Positions 1 to 17,818 of a stretch of DNA of 64,000 nucleotides are shown here, piece after piece (within the stretch, counting starts at the first letter, position 1; each line of letters opens with the position of its first letter). The notes under the pieces are model-generated. The model was not told the origin of the DNA. It saw only the letters and a list, made by a program, of their open reading frames with translations, and made no database searches. The DNA comes from JAJPHF01 sp035293805 (GTDB lineage Bacteria; Chloroflexota; UBA6077; JAJPHF01): NCBI GenBank assembly GCA_035293805.1, contig DATGMD010000042.1, positions 1 through 64,000 on the forward strand, written 5' to 3'. The translations under genes and the position numbers were made by a program.

Positions 1-65
1 TCTACGTGCCCGATCGTCCCCACGTTCACGTGCGGCTTCGTTCGCTCAAACTTCTTCTTCGCCAT
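1..65 (-). CDS. tuf: Elongation factor Tu, N-terminal fragment (cut by window edge)
   Basis: The minus strand from 65 reads ATG followed by 20 further complete codons, giving MAKKKFERTKPHVNVGTIGH and then Val. This is the conserved EF-Tu N-terminus leading into the P-loop. EF-Tu is the GTPase that delivers aminoacyl-tRNA to the ribosome. Only the first 65 bases are inside the window. It is the last gene seen in the rpoB-rpoC-rpsL-rpsG-fusA-tuf run and is separated from fusA by about 100 bases holding a heptamer repeat element. Confidence 0.9.
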   Translation of the reverse strand, partial: MAKKKFERTKPHVNVGTIGHV

Positions 66-74
66 TTGGCCTCT

Positions 75-157
75 CCAGCTCTCAGCTCTCAGTTGTCAGC
101 GATCAGCTACCCACGCGCGCCCGTCTCCTCCTGACGGCTGACACCTGATGGCTGACC
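75..157. repeat. Inverted heptamer repeat element between fusA and tuf
   Basis: Five TCAGCNN-type heptamers (75-109) face four GCTGANN-type heptamers (130-157) across a spacer of about 20 bases. The arms are reverse-complementary at the conserved five bases and variable at the other two. The right arm ends just outside the fusA stop codon. It is one of six such elements in the window. It may form an imperfect hairpin in the fusA-tuf transcript. Confidence 0.75.
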
Positions 158-163
158 GCTCGC

Positions 164-2233
<2,070 letters not shown>

Positions 2234-2242
2234 TGGTAGTCC

Positions 2243-2310
2243 TCAGCTATCAGCTATCCGCTATCCGCTATCCGCAGACGCCCGTGCTGTCTGCGGATAG
2301 CGGATAGCGG
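2243..2310. repeat. Perfect inverted heptamer hairpin between rpsG and fusA
   Basis: Heptamers TCAGCTA and TCCGCTA run from 2243. The segment 2258-2279 is an exact reverse complement of 2289-2310, giving a 22-bp stem with a 9-base loop. No T-run follows on the minus strand, so it is not a standard intrinsic terminator. It could be a processing or stability element that separates rpsG from fusA in the mRNA. Confidence 0.85.
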
Positions 2311-2319
2311 ACGGCTCGT

Positions 2320-2790
2320 TTACCACCGGTAATGGGCGAACGCCCGGTTGGCCTCCGCCATGCGGTGTACGTCATCCTTCTTCTTCACAGTTGCGCCCTG
2401 GCCCTGGGAGGCATCCCGCAATTCCGCGGCCAGCTTCTCCGCCATCGAGCGGCCACCCCGCGCCCGCGCGCTGGCGATGAGCCAGCGCATCGCCAGCGAC
2501 GTGCGCCGGTCGCCCTTGATCTCCACCGGCACCTGATACGTCGCGCCGCCGACCCGCCGCGGCTTCACCTCGAGCACCGGCGTCGCGTTGCGCATCGCCA
2601 GCTCAAACACGTCCAGCGGGTTGCGGTGCAGCTGCCCCTCGACGATGTCCAGCGCCCCGTAGACAATCTTCTCGGCCTTGCTCTTCTTGCCGTCGTACAT
2701 GATCTTGTTGATGAAACGCTGCAGCGTGCGATTCCCGAACCGCGGATCCGGGGGGACCTCGCGTCGCACCACACGGGCTCGTCTCGGCAT
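2320..2790 (-). CDS. rpsG: 30S ribosomal protein S7
   Basis: S7 (156 residues) nucleates assembly of the 30S head by binding the 3' major domain of 16S rRNA. The N-terminus MPRRARVVRREVPPDPRFGN and the C-terminal EANRAFAHYRW are characteristic, and the length is the family norm. The ATG at 2790 follows a strong GGAGGTGA site. It sits between rpsL and fusA on the same strand. The heptamer hairpin directly downstream may set the ratio of S7 to EF-G. No frameshift or insertion is visible. Confidence 0.97.
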   Translation of the reverse strand: MPRRARVVRREVPPDPRFGNRTLQRFINKIMYDGKKSKAEKIVYGALDIVEGQLHRNPLDVFELAMRNATPVLEVKPRRVGGATYQVPVEIKGDRRTSLAMRWLIASARARGGRSMAEKLAAELRDASQGQGATVKKKDDVHRMAEANRAFAHYRW

Positions 2791-2968
2791 GGCTCACCTC
2801 CGCCGCGCCGCCCGCCTCCGGGGCGGCGCACACCTCTGCGGCACAGACCTCTTCTACACACGCGAAGGCCAGGTAGAAAGCCACTACCTGGCCCGCTCGG
2901 CTCGACCTCAACGCGCGGGGCGGGGCTGGGTGGGGCGGTGGTTCACGCCCCAGGACGCGGTGCGCGCC

Positions 2969-3391
2969 CTAGCCGCCCTGCTTCGGCGCCTTCGCGCCGT
3001 ACTTGGAGCGCCCCTGCCGGCGCTTTTGCACGCCGGCCGCATCGAGCGCTCCGCGCACCACGTGATAGCGCACGCCCGGCAGGTCCTTCACCCGACCGCC
3101 CCGCACGAGGACGACCGAGTGCTCCTGCAGGTTGTGCCCCTCGCCCGGGATGTAGGCGGTGACCTCCATCATGTTCGAGAGGCGCACGCGCGCGATCTTG
3201 CGCAGCGCGGAGTTCGGCTTCTTCGGCGTCATCGTGCGCACCTGAATGCACACGCCCCGCTTGAAGGGCGAGCCCCGTCCGCGCGTGGTCCGCGAGTTCA
3301 ACGCGTTGTAGTTGAAGCGCAGCGCGGGCGCGGCGGTCTTCTTGCGAAGCCGCTGGCGGCCCTTGCGGACGAGCTGGCTAATCGTAGGCAA
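2969..3391 (-). CDS. rpsL: 30S ribosomal protein S12, TTG start
   Basis: S12 (140 residues) lines the decoding centre. The N-terminus reads PTISQLVRKGRQRLRKK. The loops MTPKKPNSALRK and RVKDLPGVRYH keep the two lysines whose substitution gives streptomycin resistance in known bacteria, so the sequence looks wild type. The start codon is TTG at 3391 with a GGGGGAG site seven bases upstream, and no ATG fits better. The C-terminus (YGAKAPKQGG) is slightly extended. A gap of about 180 bases separates it from rpoC upstream. Confidence 0.96.
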   Translation of the reverse strand: MPTISQLVRKGRQRLRKKTAAPALRFNYNALNSRTTRGRGSPFKRGVCIQVRTMTPKKPNSALRKIARVRLSNMMEVTAYIPGEGHNLQEHSVVLVRGGRVKDLPGVRYHVVRGALDAAGVQKRRQGRSKYGAKAPKQGG

Positions 3392-3490
3392 CAGCCACTC
3401 CCCCTGCTTCCCTCTGTCCTTTTTTCAATGCCCGCCCAGTCCTGCAACCGGGCGCAGCCGCCCCTGGGCGTGCTCAACGCCTCAGATGCG

Positions 3491-3520
3491 TGGGCGGTCG
3501 CCCGCGGGCGACCGCCCACT
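3491..3520. terminator. 30-base perfect palindrome between rpoC and rpsL
   Basis: Positions 3491-3520 are an exact 30-base palindrome made of GTGGGCGGTCGCCC followed by GC and its complement. It lies 50 bases beyond the rpoC stop. No T-run follows on the minus strand. It is either a weak or Rho-assisted terminator, or an mRNA stabiliser between the rpo and str parts of the operon. Confidence 0.55.
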
Positions 3521-3569
3521 CCAAGACAAGTGTAACCCAAGGACTAGTCAGTGACGCCGAAAACTAATT

Positions 3570-8153
<4,584 letters not shown>

Positions 8154-8163
8154 ACTTTAGCCC

Positions 8164-8255
8164 TCAGCTTTCAGCTTTCAGCTTTCAGCAATCAGCTTTC
8201 AGCAGACGCCCTCACGGCCACCCGTCTGCTGATAGCTGATTGCTGACGGCTGATC
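8164..8255. repeat. Inverted heptamer repeat element between rpoB and rpoC
   Basis: Six TCAGCNN heptamers (8164-8205) plus ACG face CGT plus four GCTGANN heptamers up to 8255. The inner parts pair well (TCAGCAGACG with CGTCTGCTGA), with mismatches only at the two variable positions. It fills almost the whole rpoB-rpoC gap and ends one base from the rpoB stop codon. Confidence 0.8.
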
Positions 8256-8256
8256 G

Positions 8257-11772
<3,516 letters not shown>

Positions 11773-12078
11773 GTGATGTACCTCCGCTGCTAGCGCGCGC
11801 TCGCGACTCGGGGCTGCTGGGCTCGCTTCCGTCCCTGTCCCGGTGGCGGCTCCGTGGCCGCAAGACTCCTCGTTTCGATCCCCATCCAGTTGACGCGCCG
11901 GACGCAACCCAGAGCGGGTCAGGAGAGCGTGTGGCTCCGCACAGGACAAAATCCCCTACCGCGGCCGGTGGCTCCCGCGCCGCGCGAGGGGTGTAGTGTG
12001 TGGCGCTTGCGCGCCCGGTGTGGAGCGGGCGGCTGGGGCAGACAGTCCCCCCAGGCGCAAAACTTCTAGACAAGTACT
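11773..12078 (-). other. Long 5' leader of the rpoB transcript
   Basis: About 300 bases separate the predicted transcription start (near 12072) from the rpoB ATG. I see no convincing short gene here, and the open frames are rich in low-complexity codons. The leader is GC-rich and could fold extensively. Its length would allow a ribosomal-protein or transcription-attenuation control site, but I recognise no known motif. Confidence 0.4.
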
Positions 12079-12107
12079 ATTGTAGTGCGCCGCCGCCGCG
12101 GTTACAA
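12079..12107 (-). promoter_or_regulatory. Sigma-70-type promoter for the rpoB operon
   Basis: On the minus strand TTGTAA (12102-12107) is followed after 17 bases by TACAAT (12079-12084). Both hexamers are near consensus and the spacing is ideal. It faces rpoB. Confidence 0.75.
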
Positions 12108-12313
12108 GCGTAACCCCAACCATACCGCACGGCCCGCCGCTCGGCAAGGCGCTGCTCGCTTTCCATAACTACGTGCCGAGCGGCTGAGCATCCCAATGCA
12201 CGTAGCCGTAGGGGTGGGGGCACACGCGGCCAGTCGCGGCGCGCTGACGTGCTATGCCACCACAACGGCCGAGTGGATATGATATAGCAGGCCGAACGGC
12301 CCCGGGGGATGTC

Positions 12314-12874
12314 ATGGCGATCACAGGGCACACGATGACGCTCGCAGAGTTCCTGGCGCTGCCCGAGGAGAAACCAGCGCTCGAATACGTCGCGGGAGCG
12401 GTGAGGCAGAAGGTGGCGCCAGAGGCCCAGCATAGCCTGGAGCAGTTGATCCTATGCCGGTGGATCGATGACTTCGCGCTGGCACGCAGGGTGGCCGTTG
12501 CGCTTCCGGAATGGCGCACCATTTTTGCCGGCGCCGTGCACGTGCCCGACGTGGCGGTCTGCCTCTGGGGGCGCATCCCGCGCGACGCCCGGGGGCGCCC
12601 CTCCGGGCCGCTCCGTGAGCCGCCACTGATCGCCATCGAGATCGCCTCCCCCGATCAGAGCCGCAGGCAGCTTCGCGACGACTGTGCCTGGTACGTCGCG
12701 AACGGCGTGGCCCTCGCCCTCTTGGTCGATCCCGAGAGCGAAACGATCCTGGCCTATCGGCCTAATGCCGCGCCCGAGCCTCTCCAAGGCGCCGCCGTGG
12801 TCGACTTCGGCGACGCGCTGCCCGGCTTCCAGTTCGTCGTGCGGGACCTCTTCGCGGCGGCACGGCTCGACTAG
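12314..12874 (+). CDS. Uma2-family PD-(D/E)xK nuclease-like protein, copy 1
   Basis: The 186-residue product has the Uma2 (DUF820) layout: ALEYVAGAVRQK near the N-terminus, HVPDVAVCLWGR (the PD of the nuclease fold), AIEIASP, and WYVANGVALALLVDP. In typical family members a Lys lies four residues before the Tyr of this last motif; here that position is Asp. The ATG at 12314 has a GGGGGA site; an upstream ATG at 12254 adds 20 unlikely residues. A TATGAT hexamer at 12278-12283 could be its -10. A paralogue of the same length, about 70% identical by eye, is at 43243-43803. The family's function is unsettled. Confidence 0.85.
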   Translation: MAITGHTMTLAEFLALPEEKPALEYVAGAVRQKVAPEAQHSLEQLILCRWIDDFALARRVAVALPEWRTIFAGAVHVPDVAVCLWGRIPRDARGRPSGPLREPPLIAIEIASPDQSRRQLRDDCAWYVANGVALALLVDPESETILAYRPNAAPEPLQGAAVVDFGDALPGFQFVVRDLFAAARLD

Positions 12875-12921
12875 CGCTGTGCCTGCGACGACCAGTACGG
12901 CGGCCGTTGGGTGCTGCACCG

Positions 12922-14037
12922 TTAATAGCGGAAGCGGAGCCGGTAGAGCAGCACGCTCTGGACGATGCCGAGGGCGGCGAGGTTGGTGATCAGCGCGCTG
13001 CCGCCAGAGCTGATGAAGGGAAGCGGGATACCCGCCACGGGCAGCAGCGTGAGGTTGGCCCCCACGTTCACGACGGCCTGGAAGCCCAGCATCGTCGCCA
13101 CCCCCGCCGCCGTCAGGCGCCCAAAGTCGTCGCGCGCCCGCTCGGCCACGTGCAGGATGCGGAAGATCAGCAGCAGCAGCAGCGCGAACAGCGCCAGCAC
13201 GCCGACCAGCCCCAGCTCCTCGGCCAGCACCGAGAAGATGAAGTCGCTGTGCGCCACTCGCAGGTAGCGGAGCTGCGTCTGCGTGCCGTTCATCAGGCCG
13301 CGCCCCCACAGCCCCCCCGACCCGATGCTGATCTTCGCTTGCAAGATGTTGTAGCCTGCGCCGAACGGGTCGCTCTCGGGGTGTAGGAAGATGAGTACAC
13401 GCTGGCGCATGTAGTCGCGCAGCGAGAACCAGACCAGCGGCGCCGCGAGCACGCTCGTGAAGCCAAGTCCCAACAGATAGAGGAAGCGGGTGCCCGCCAT
13501 CAGCACGACGCCCGCCCAGATGGCGAGGAACGCCAGCGCCGTGCCGAGGTCGGGCTGCAAGTACACCAGCCCCACGGGCAGCCCGACCAGTGTCAGCGAC
13601 GCCAGGATGCGCGTCAGCGACGGCGCCTCGCCGGGGCTATCGCCGAAGAAGCGCGCTAGCGCCAGGATCAGGAACAGCTTGGCCGGCTCGGACGGCTGCA
13701 CCGCGATCGGACCAAGCCCGAGCCAGCGCTGAGCGCCATAGTCCTCCTGGCCGTGGCCGAGGACGAGCGCCAGCGCCAGCGCCAGCAGGCTGGCCACGTA
13801 CAGCGGGTACGCCAGGTGGCGATACCAGCGATAGTCGACGAACGCCAGCACCCCCATTGCCGTCAGACCAAGGACGGCGTAAAGGCCCTGCCGCATCGCC
13901 CAACTGCTGAGCGGCCAGCGCCCGCTCTCCTCCGGGAGGTAGGTGGCGCTGTGGATCAGCACCAGACCGTAGCCCACCAGCGCGAGCACGACGAGCAGCA
14001 GCCAGGGATCGAGGCGGCGCCAGAGCGGGGTCTGCAT
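12922..14037 (-). CDS. rodA: Rod-shape-determining SEDS glycosyltransferase RodA
   Basis: This 371-residue polytopic membrane protein belongs to the SEDS family (RodA/FtsW/SpoVE), which polymerises lipid II into peptidoglycan during cell elongation. Hallmarks are the repeated hydrophobic segments, QPSEPAKLFLILALARFF, LQPDLGTAL (with the catalytic Asp) and the C-terminal GIPLPFISSGGSALITNLAALG. The ATG at 14037 follows TAGGAG, which overlaps the stop codon of the PBP2 gene 8 bases upstream, so the two are translationally coupled. A longer open frame through the PBP2 gene is a shadow. Pairing with the adjacent class B PBP favours RodA over FtsW. Confidence 0.95.
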   Translation of the reverse strand: MQTPLWRRLDPWLLLVVLALVGYGLVLIHSATYLPEESGRWPLSSWAMRQGLYAVLGLTAMGVLAFVDYRWYRHLAYPLYVASLLALALALVLGHGQEDYGAQRWLGLGPIAVQPSEPAKLFLILALARFFGDSPGEAPSLTRILASLTLVGLPVGLVYLQPDLGTALAFLAIWAGVVLMAGTRFLYLLGLGFTSVLAAPLVWFSLRDYMRQRVLIFLHPESDPFGAGYNILQAKISIGSGGLWGRGLMNGTQTQLRYLRVAHSDFIFSVLAEELGLVGVLALFALLLLLIFRILHVAERARDDFGRLTAAGVATMLGFQAVVNVGANLTLLPVAGIPLPFISSGGSALITNLAALGIVQSVLLYRLRFRY

Positions 14038-14045
14038 GCACGCTC

Positions 14046-16277
14046 CTACGGGCGGCTGGTGCCGGCCACCGCCTGGGCGGCGGCACTGGGCGCGGCCGGC
14101 GCGGCGCCCACGCGTGGGCCTAGCGTGGGCGCCGCCGGGATGGGCCGGGTAGTGGGCGCGGCGGGCGGCGCGGGCGCCTGGGGCGCGGCCGGCGCCGCCG
14201 GAGCAGCCGGTGCGGCGGGCGCGGCCGAATTCCCGCCCGCGTTGGGGGGCGACGGGGCCGGCGCCTCCGGGGCGGGCGCCGCGTTCGGGACGGCCGGCGC
14301 GGCGCTCGGCGCGGCGGGTGCCGGTCGCGCCGCCGGGGCAGCGGGCGCGACCGGCACGGCCGGCGCCAGCGGTCGCGGGCCGGGCGTCGGCGTGGGCGGC
14401 GCGTCGGGAATGTTGAAGTACTTGCGGAAGATCTTGCTGGCGATCGGCGCCGCCTCGTTGCTGCCGCTGCCCAGCTCGACGAACACCGTCACCGCGATCT
14501 CCGGCTTGTCGGCCGGCGCGAAGCCGGTGTACCAGGCGTGAGTCGGCAGCTCCCCCTTCGCGTTGCGCGGGCCGTAGAACTCGGCCGTGCCCGTCTTGCC
14601 GGCGATGCGCAGGCCCGGCACGCGCTCGTTCCGCAGCAGCACGTCGCTGTAGCCGGCCTCCATCCCCTCGCGGATGAGCGCCCACTGGTCAGCCGACAGC
14701 GGCAGCGTCCGAATCTTCTCTGGGGCGAACTCCCGCACCGTCCGCCCCTCCTGGTTCACCAGCGCGTGGACCAGCCGCGGCCGGTACAGCGTGCCGCCGT
14801 TGGCGAAGGCGTTGGTGGCCGTGGCCACTTGCAACGGCGTGGCCGCCACGTAGCCCTGGCCAATCGACATGTTGTAGGTGTCGCCCTTCACCCAGCGCTC
14901 CCCGAGCGTCTCCTTCTTCCAGGTCTCGTCCGGCACGATCCCCTCGGCCTCGCCGGGCAGGTCGATACCGGTGCGCGCGCCGAAGCCGAACTGCCGCGCG
15001 TAGGTGGCCAGCCGCTCGTTCCCGAGCCCCTGGAAGTTCTCGAAGCCGCCGCCCAGGTAATAGAAGTAGACGTCCGACGACAGCGCCAGGCCCTTCACGA
15101 AGTTCAGCCGCCCGAGCACGCCCCAGTCGGGGAACCGCTGCATCTGCGTCGGGTCGAACTCGTTGGGCACCAGGATCGCCCCCTTGCTCTCGATCGTGGT
15201 GTTGCGATCGGCGATGTGCTCGTGTAGCGCGGCCGCGCCGGTCACCAGCTTGAAGGTGGAGCCGGGGGGGTACTGCCCTGAGATGGCGCGGTTGAACAGC
15301 GGACGGTCCGGGTCGGCCAGCAAGGCCTCGATGTCGGCGTCGTGGCCCTGCTCCACGAACACGTTGTCGTCGTAGGAGGGCAGGGCGACCAGCGCCAGGA
15401 TCTCGCCGGTCGTCGGGCGCGAGACGATCGCCACACCCGACGGCGAGGTCCGCAGCCCTTCCCGCAGCAGGCGCTCGACCGCGCGCTGGAACTCGACGTC
15501 GATGTTCAGCACCAGGTTCAGGCCGGCGTCGGGCGGCTCCTCGCGCAGCTCGCGTACCGTGCGGCCCGACACGTCGACCTCGCTGAGGCGCTGGCCGGGC
15601 TGCCCGCGCAGCTCGCGCTCGTACTCCCGCTCCAAGCCCACGATCCCCACACGGTCGGTGGGGCCATAGCATTCCTTGCGGCGCTGCTCCGCGTCCATGC
15701 CGGCGCACAGCACCCGCTGCTGGTTGTACTGCTCGGCGGGAATCGGCCCGACGTAGCCCAGGATGTGCCCCAGCAGCTCCCCCTCGGGATAGCTGCGCTC
15801 GGGCTCCGGCTGCACCACCACGCCCGGCAGGTGGGTGTGCTGCTCCTCGACGCGCTGCACGGCGTCGGCATCGATGCCGCGCCGCACCACGACCGGCGCG
15901 AAGGCGTCGCCCGCGCCGCGGGCCTGGTCGAGCGCCTCCTGCACGGCCGCCTGGTCCATCCCGAGGATCGCGCTCAGGCGCCGTGCGACGCCGGCCTCCC
16001 GCTCTTTCGGCAGGTCGGCCGGCACGACCGACACCACGAACGACGGCGCGTTGGCGGCGAGGATGACGCCGTTGCGGTCGTAGATCACGCCGCGCATCGG
16101 CGGGATGGCGCTCACGCGCACGCGGTTGTAGTCGGCCTGCTCGCGGTAGGCGCGGCCCTGCACCACCTGGAGCCGCCAGGCTTGCACGCCGAGCGCCACG
16201 AACGCGGCGGTGAGCGCCAGCGCGACCAGCCGCAGCCGGCCGGGCGTCGGGCGGAGCCGTTCGCCGTTCGCGCTCAT
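14046..16277 (-). CDS. mrdA: Penicillin-binding protein 2 (class B transpeptidase)
   Basis: PBP2 cross-links peptidoglycan made by RodA in the elongasome. The 743-residue sequence has one N-terminal membrane segment (about residues 15-33), the dimerisation region (MRGVIYDRNG), and the transpeptidase domain with STFK (Ser340 nucleophile), SSD (LALSSDVYFYYLGGG) and KTGT (Lys561). The domain ends near residue 630. About 110 further residues are almost wholly Pro, Ala and Gly, an unusual periplasmic tail. It is co-directional with mreBCD and rodA. Confidence 0.95.
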   Translation of the reverse strand: MSANGERLRPTPGRLRLVALALTAAFVALGVQAWRLQVVQGRAYREQADYNRVRVSAIPPMRGVIYDRNGVILAANAPSFVVSVVPADLPKEREAGVARRLSAILGMDQAAVQEALDQARGAGDAFAPVVVRRGIDADAVQRVEEQHTHLPGVVVQPEPERSYPEGELLGHILGYVGPIPAEQYNQQRVLCAGMDAEQRRKECYGPTDRVGIVGLEREYERELRGQPGQRLSEVDVSGRTVRELREEPPDAGLNLVLNIDVEFQRAVERLLREGLRTSPSGVAIVSRPTTGEILALVALPSYDDNVFVEQGHDADIEALLADPDRPLFNRAISGQYPPGSTFKLVTGAAALHEHIADRNTTIESKGAILVPNEFDPTQMQRFPDWGVLGRLNFVKGLALSSDVYFYYLGGGFENFQGLGNERLATYARQFGFGARTGIDLPGEAEGIVPDETWKKETLGERWVKGDTYNMSIGQGYVAATPLQVATATNAFANGGTLYRPRLVHALVNQEGRTVREFAPEKIRTLPLSADQWALIREGMEAGYSDVLLRNERVPGLRIAGKTGTAEFYGPRNAKGELPTHAWYTGFAPADKPEIAVTVFVELGSGSNEAAPIASKIFRKYFNIPDAPPTPTPGPRPLAPAVPVAPAAPAARPAPAAPSAAPAVPNAAPAPEAPAPSPPNAGGNSAAPAAPAAPAAPAAPQAPAPPAAPTTRPIPAAPTLGPRVGAAPAAPSAAAQAVAGTSRP

Positions 16278-16285
16278 GCCCCTCC

Positions 16286-16852
16286 TTAGCTACCCAGTTC
16301 CGCCGGCTCCGGCGCGGGCGCCGGCAGCCGCCGCAGCAGCACGTAGCAGCCTACCAGGACCACGGCGTCCAGCGCCAGCGCGGGCAGCAGCGAGCGGAAC
16401 AGCGCCGCCGACCACCACACGTCCCAGCCGCGCAGCTGCATCGCGACCAGCATGATCCCGTGGACCAGCGCCGCCGCCACGACGGCGCCCGCCACGCGGC
16501 GCGGCAGGCTCGCCGCGAAGGGGCCGTTCTCGTTGCCCACCAGCCACAGCGCCAGCCCGTAGGCCAGGATGTGCAGCCCGAACGGCACGCTGGACGAGAG
16601 GTCGAGCAGCAGCCCCCCGACCACCCCGGCCAGGAAGCCCTCGCCCCCACCCCGCAGGTACGCCCAGGCCAGCGCCACCATCAGCACCAGATCGGGCCGT
16701 GCCCAGGTCGGCGGGACGTAGGCCGCGGCGGTCGTCTGCGCCAGCGCGGCGCCCAGCAGCGCCGCGCCGACGACGACAAAGTCGCGCGCCGGGCTCCGGC
16801 GCTGGCGCACCGGCGCCAGCGAGCCGAAGTGCGGGATCTTGGCAATGCTCAT
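16286..16852 (-). CDS. mreD: Rod-shape-determining protein MreD
   Basis: This 188-residue integral membrane protein has about five hydrophobic segments and the usual MreD composition (RPDLVLMVALAWAYLRGGGEGFLAGVVGG in two parts). MreD links MreC and MreB to the PBP2/RodA synthase. The start ATG at 16852 overlaps the mreC stop (ATGA), showing tight coupling. It lies 8 bases upstream of mrdA. MreD is poorly conserved, so the call rests on topology plus position. Confidence 0.9.
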   Translation of the reverse strand: MSIAKIPHFGSLAPVRQRRSPARDFVVVGAALLGAALAQTTAAAYVPPTWARPDLVLMVALAWAYLRGGGEGFLAGVVGGLLLDLSSSVPFGLHILAYGLALWLVGNENGPFAASLPRRVAGAVVAAALVHGIMLVAMQLRGWDVWWSAALFRSLLPALALDAVVLVGCYVLLRRLPAPAPEPAELGS

Positions 16853-17676
16853 GGGGGCGCGTCCGGCTTCAGCACGTACAGGCGCTCCAGGTGCGCCAGG
16901 GGCGCGACGGGCTCCACCAGCGCCTCCTGGAACAGATCCTGGTCGCGCCGCCGCACCTGGACGATCTTCCCAATGGGCAGGCCCGCCGGGAACACGCCGC
17001 CCAGCCCCGAGGTGATCACCAGGTCGCCCGTGTGGACCTCTTCCTGCTGCGGCAGGTACTGCATCAGCAGCCACTGGTCGTTGCGGCCGCGGATCACGCC
17101 GGTGGCGCGCGAGTCGGGGTTCTGAATGCGGCCGCTGATGGAGCTGTTGGCGTCGGTCACCAGCAGCACTCGCGCCGAGGTCGGCTCCACCTCGATGACC
17201 CGCCCGACGAGCCCCCGCCAGGTGAGGACCGGCAGGTCCTCACGCAGGCCCTGCTCGCTGCCGCCGTCCACCACCAGCACCTGCGCGAACGGGAGCGGGT
17301 CGCGCGCGACGACGCGCACGGCCAGCATCTCCCCCTGGGGCGTCTGCTGGCGCAGGCCCAGCAGGTTCCGCAGGTCCTGGTTCTCCAGCTCCAGCTCGCG
17401 CAGCCCTACCATCTCCGCTTGCAGCCGGTCGATCTCCTCCCGGTAGGCCAGGTTCTGCTCGCGCAGCTGCCGCGCCTGCTGGATCGTGGCCACCGTCTCC
17501 ACCGCGCCGCCGATCGCGCCCGCAACCGCCCGTTGCAGCGGCACGAACACGCGGCTGCCCGCCGCCTCCAGCCGGGCGCCCGGCCCCTGCACGACCACCA
17601 GCAGCGCCGCCGCCAGCAGCAGCCCGGCCGCCAGCCAGCGCGGCACCGGGCGGCGCGCGACCATCTTCATGCGCAT
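16849..17676 (-). CDS. mreC: Rod-shape-determining protein MreC
   Basis: MreC (275 residues) is a bitopic protein whose periplasmic beta domains bind and activate PBP2. There is a basic N-terminus, one membrane helix (about 14-31), a coiled coil with heptad spacing (about 60-105, containing QQARQLREQN and RLQAEM), and then the two beta-barrel subdomains with VVDGGSEQGLREDLPVL and GLVGRVIEV. It overlaps mreD by 4 bases. The ribosome binding site before the ATG at 17676 is weak. Confidence 0.94.
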   Translation of the reverse strand: MRMKMVARRPVPRWLAAGLLLAAALLVVVQGPGARLEAAGSRVFVPLQRAVAGAIGGAVETVATIQQARQLREQNLAYREEIDRLQAEMVGLRELELENQDLRNLLGLRQQTPQGEMLAVRVVARDPLPFAQVLVVDGGSEQGLREDLPVLTWRGLVGRVIEVEPTSARVLLVTDANSSISGRIQNPDSRATGVIRGRNDQWLLMQYLPQQEEVHTGDLVITSGLGGVFPAGLPIGKIVQVRRRDQDLFQEALVEPVAPLAHLERLYVLKPDAPP

Positions 17677-17818
17677 GTGTCTATCGTCGCCTCATCACGG
17701 GTGGGAGCATTGTACCGGTCTGACGGACCGATCCGGCCTGGGAGCGCGGCCGTCCCGGCCGCATTCTCGGCACCGACGACATCGACCGGGCGAGCCAGGA
17801 CGCCCTCCGGCTAGACGC

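Noticed and set aside
11773..11949. 59-residue N-terminal extension of RpoB from an upstream in-frame ATG
   Set aside because: Low-complexity residues, no homology to RpoB, and a much better Shine-Dalgarno at ATG 11772.
14038..14685. Extension of the rodA frame through the PBP2 gene
   Set aside because: The extra residues are an out-of-frame reading of mrdA. rodA has its own ribosome binding site at the mrdA stop.
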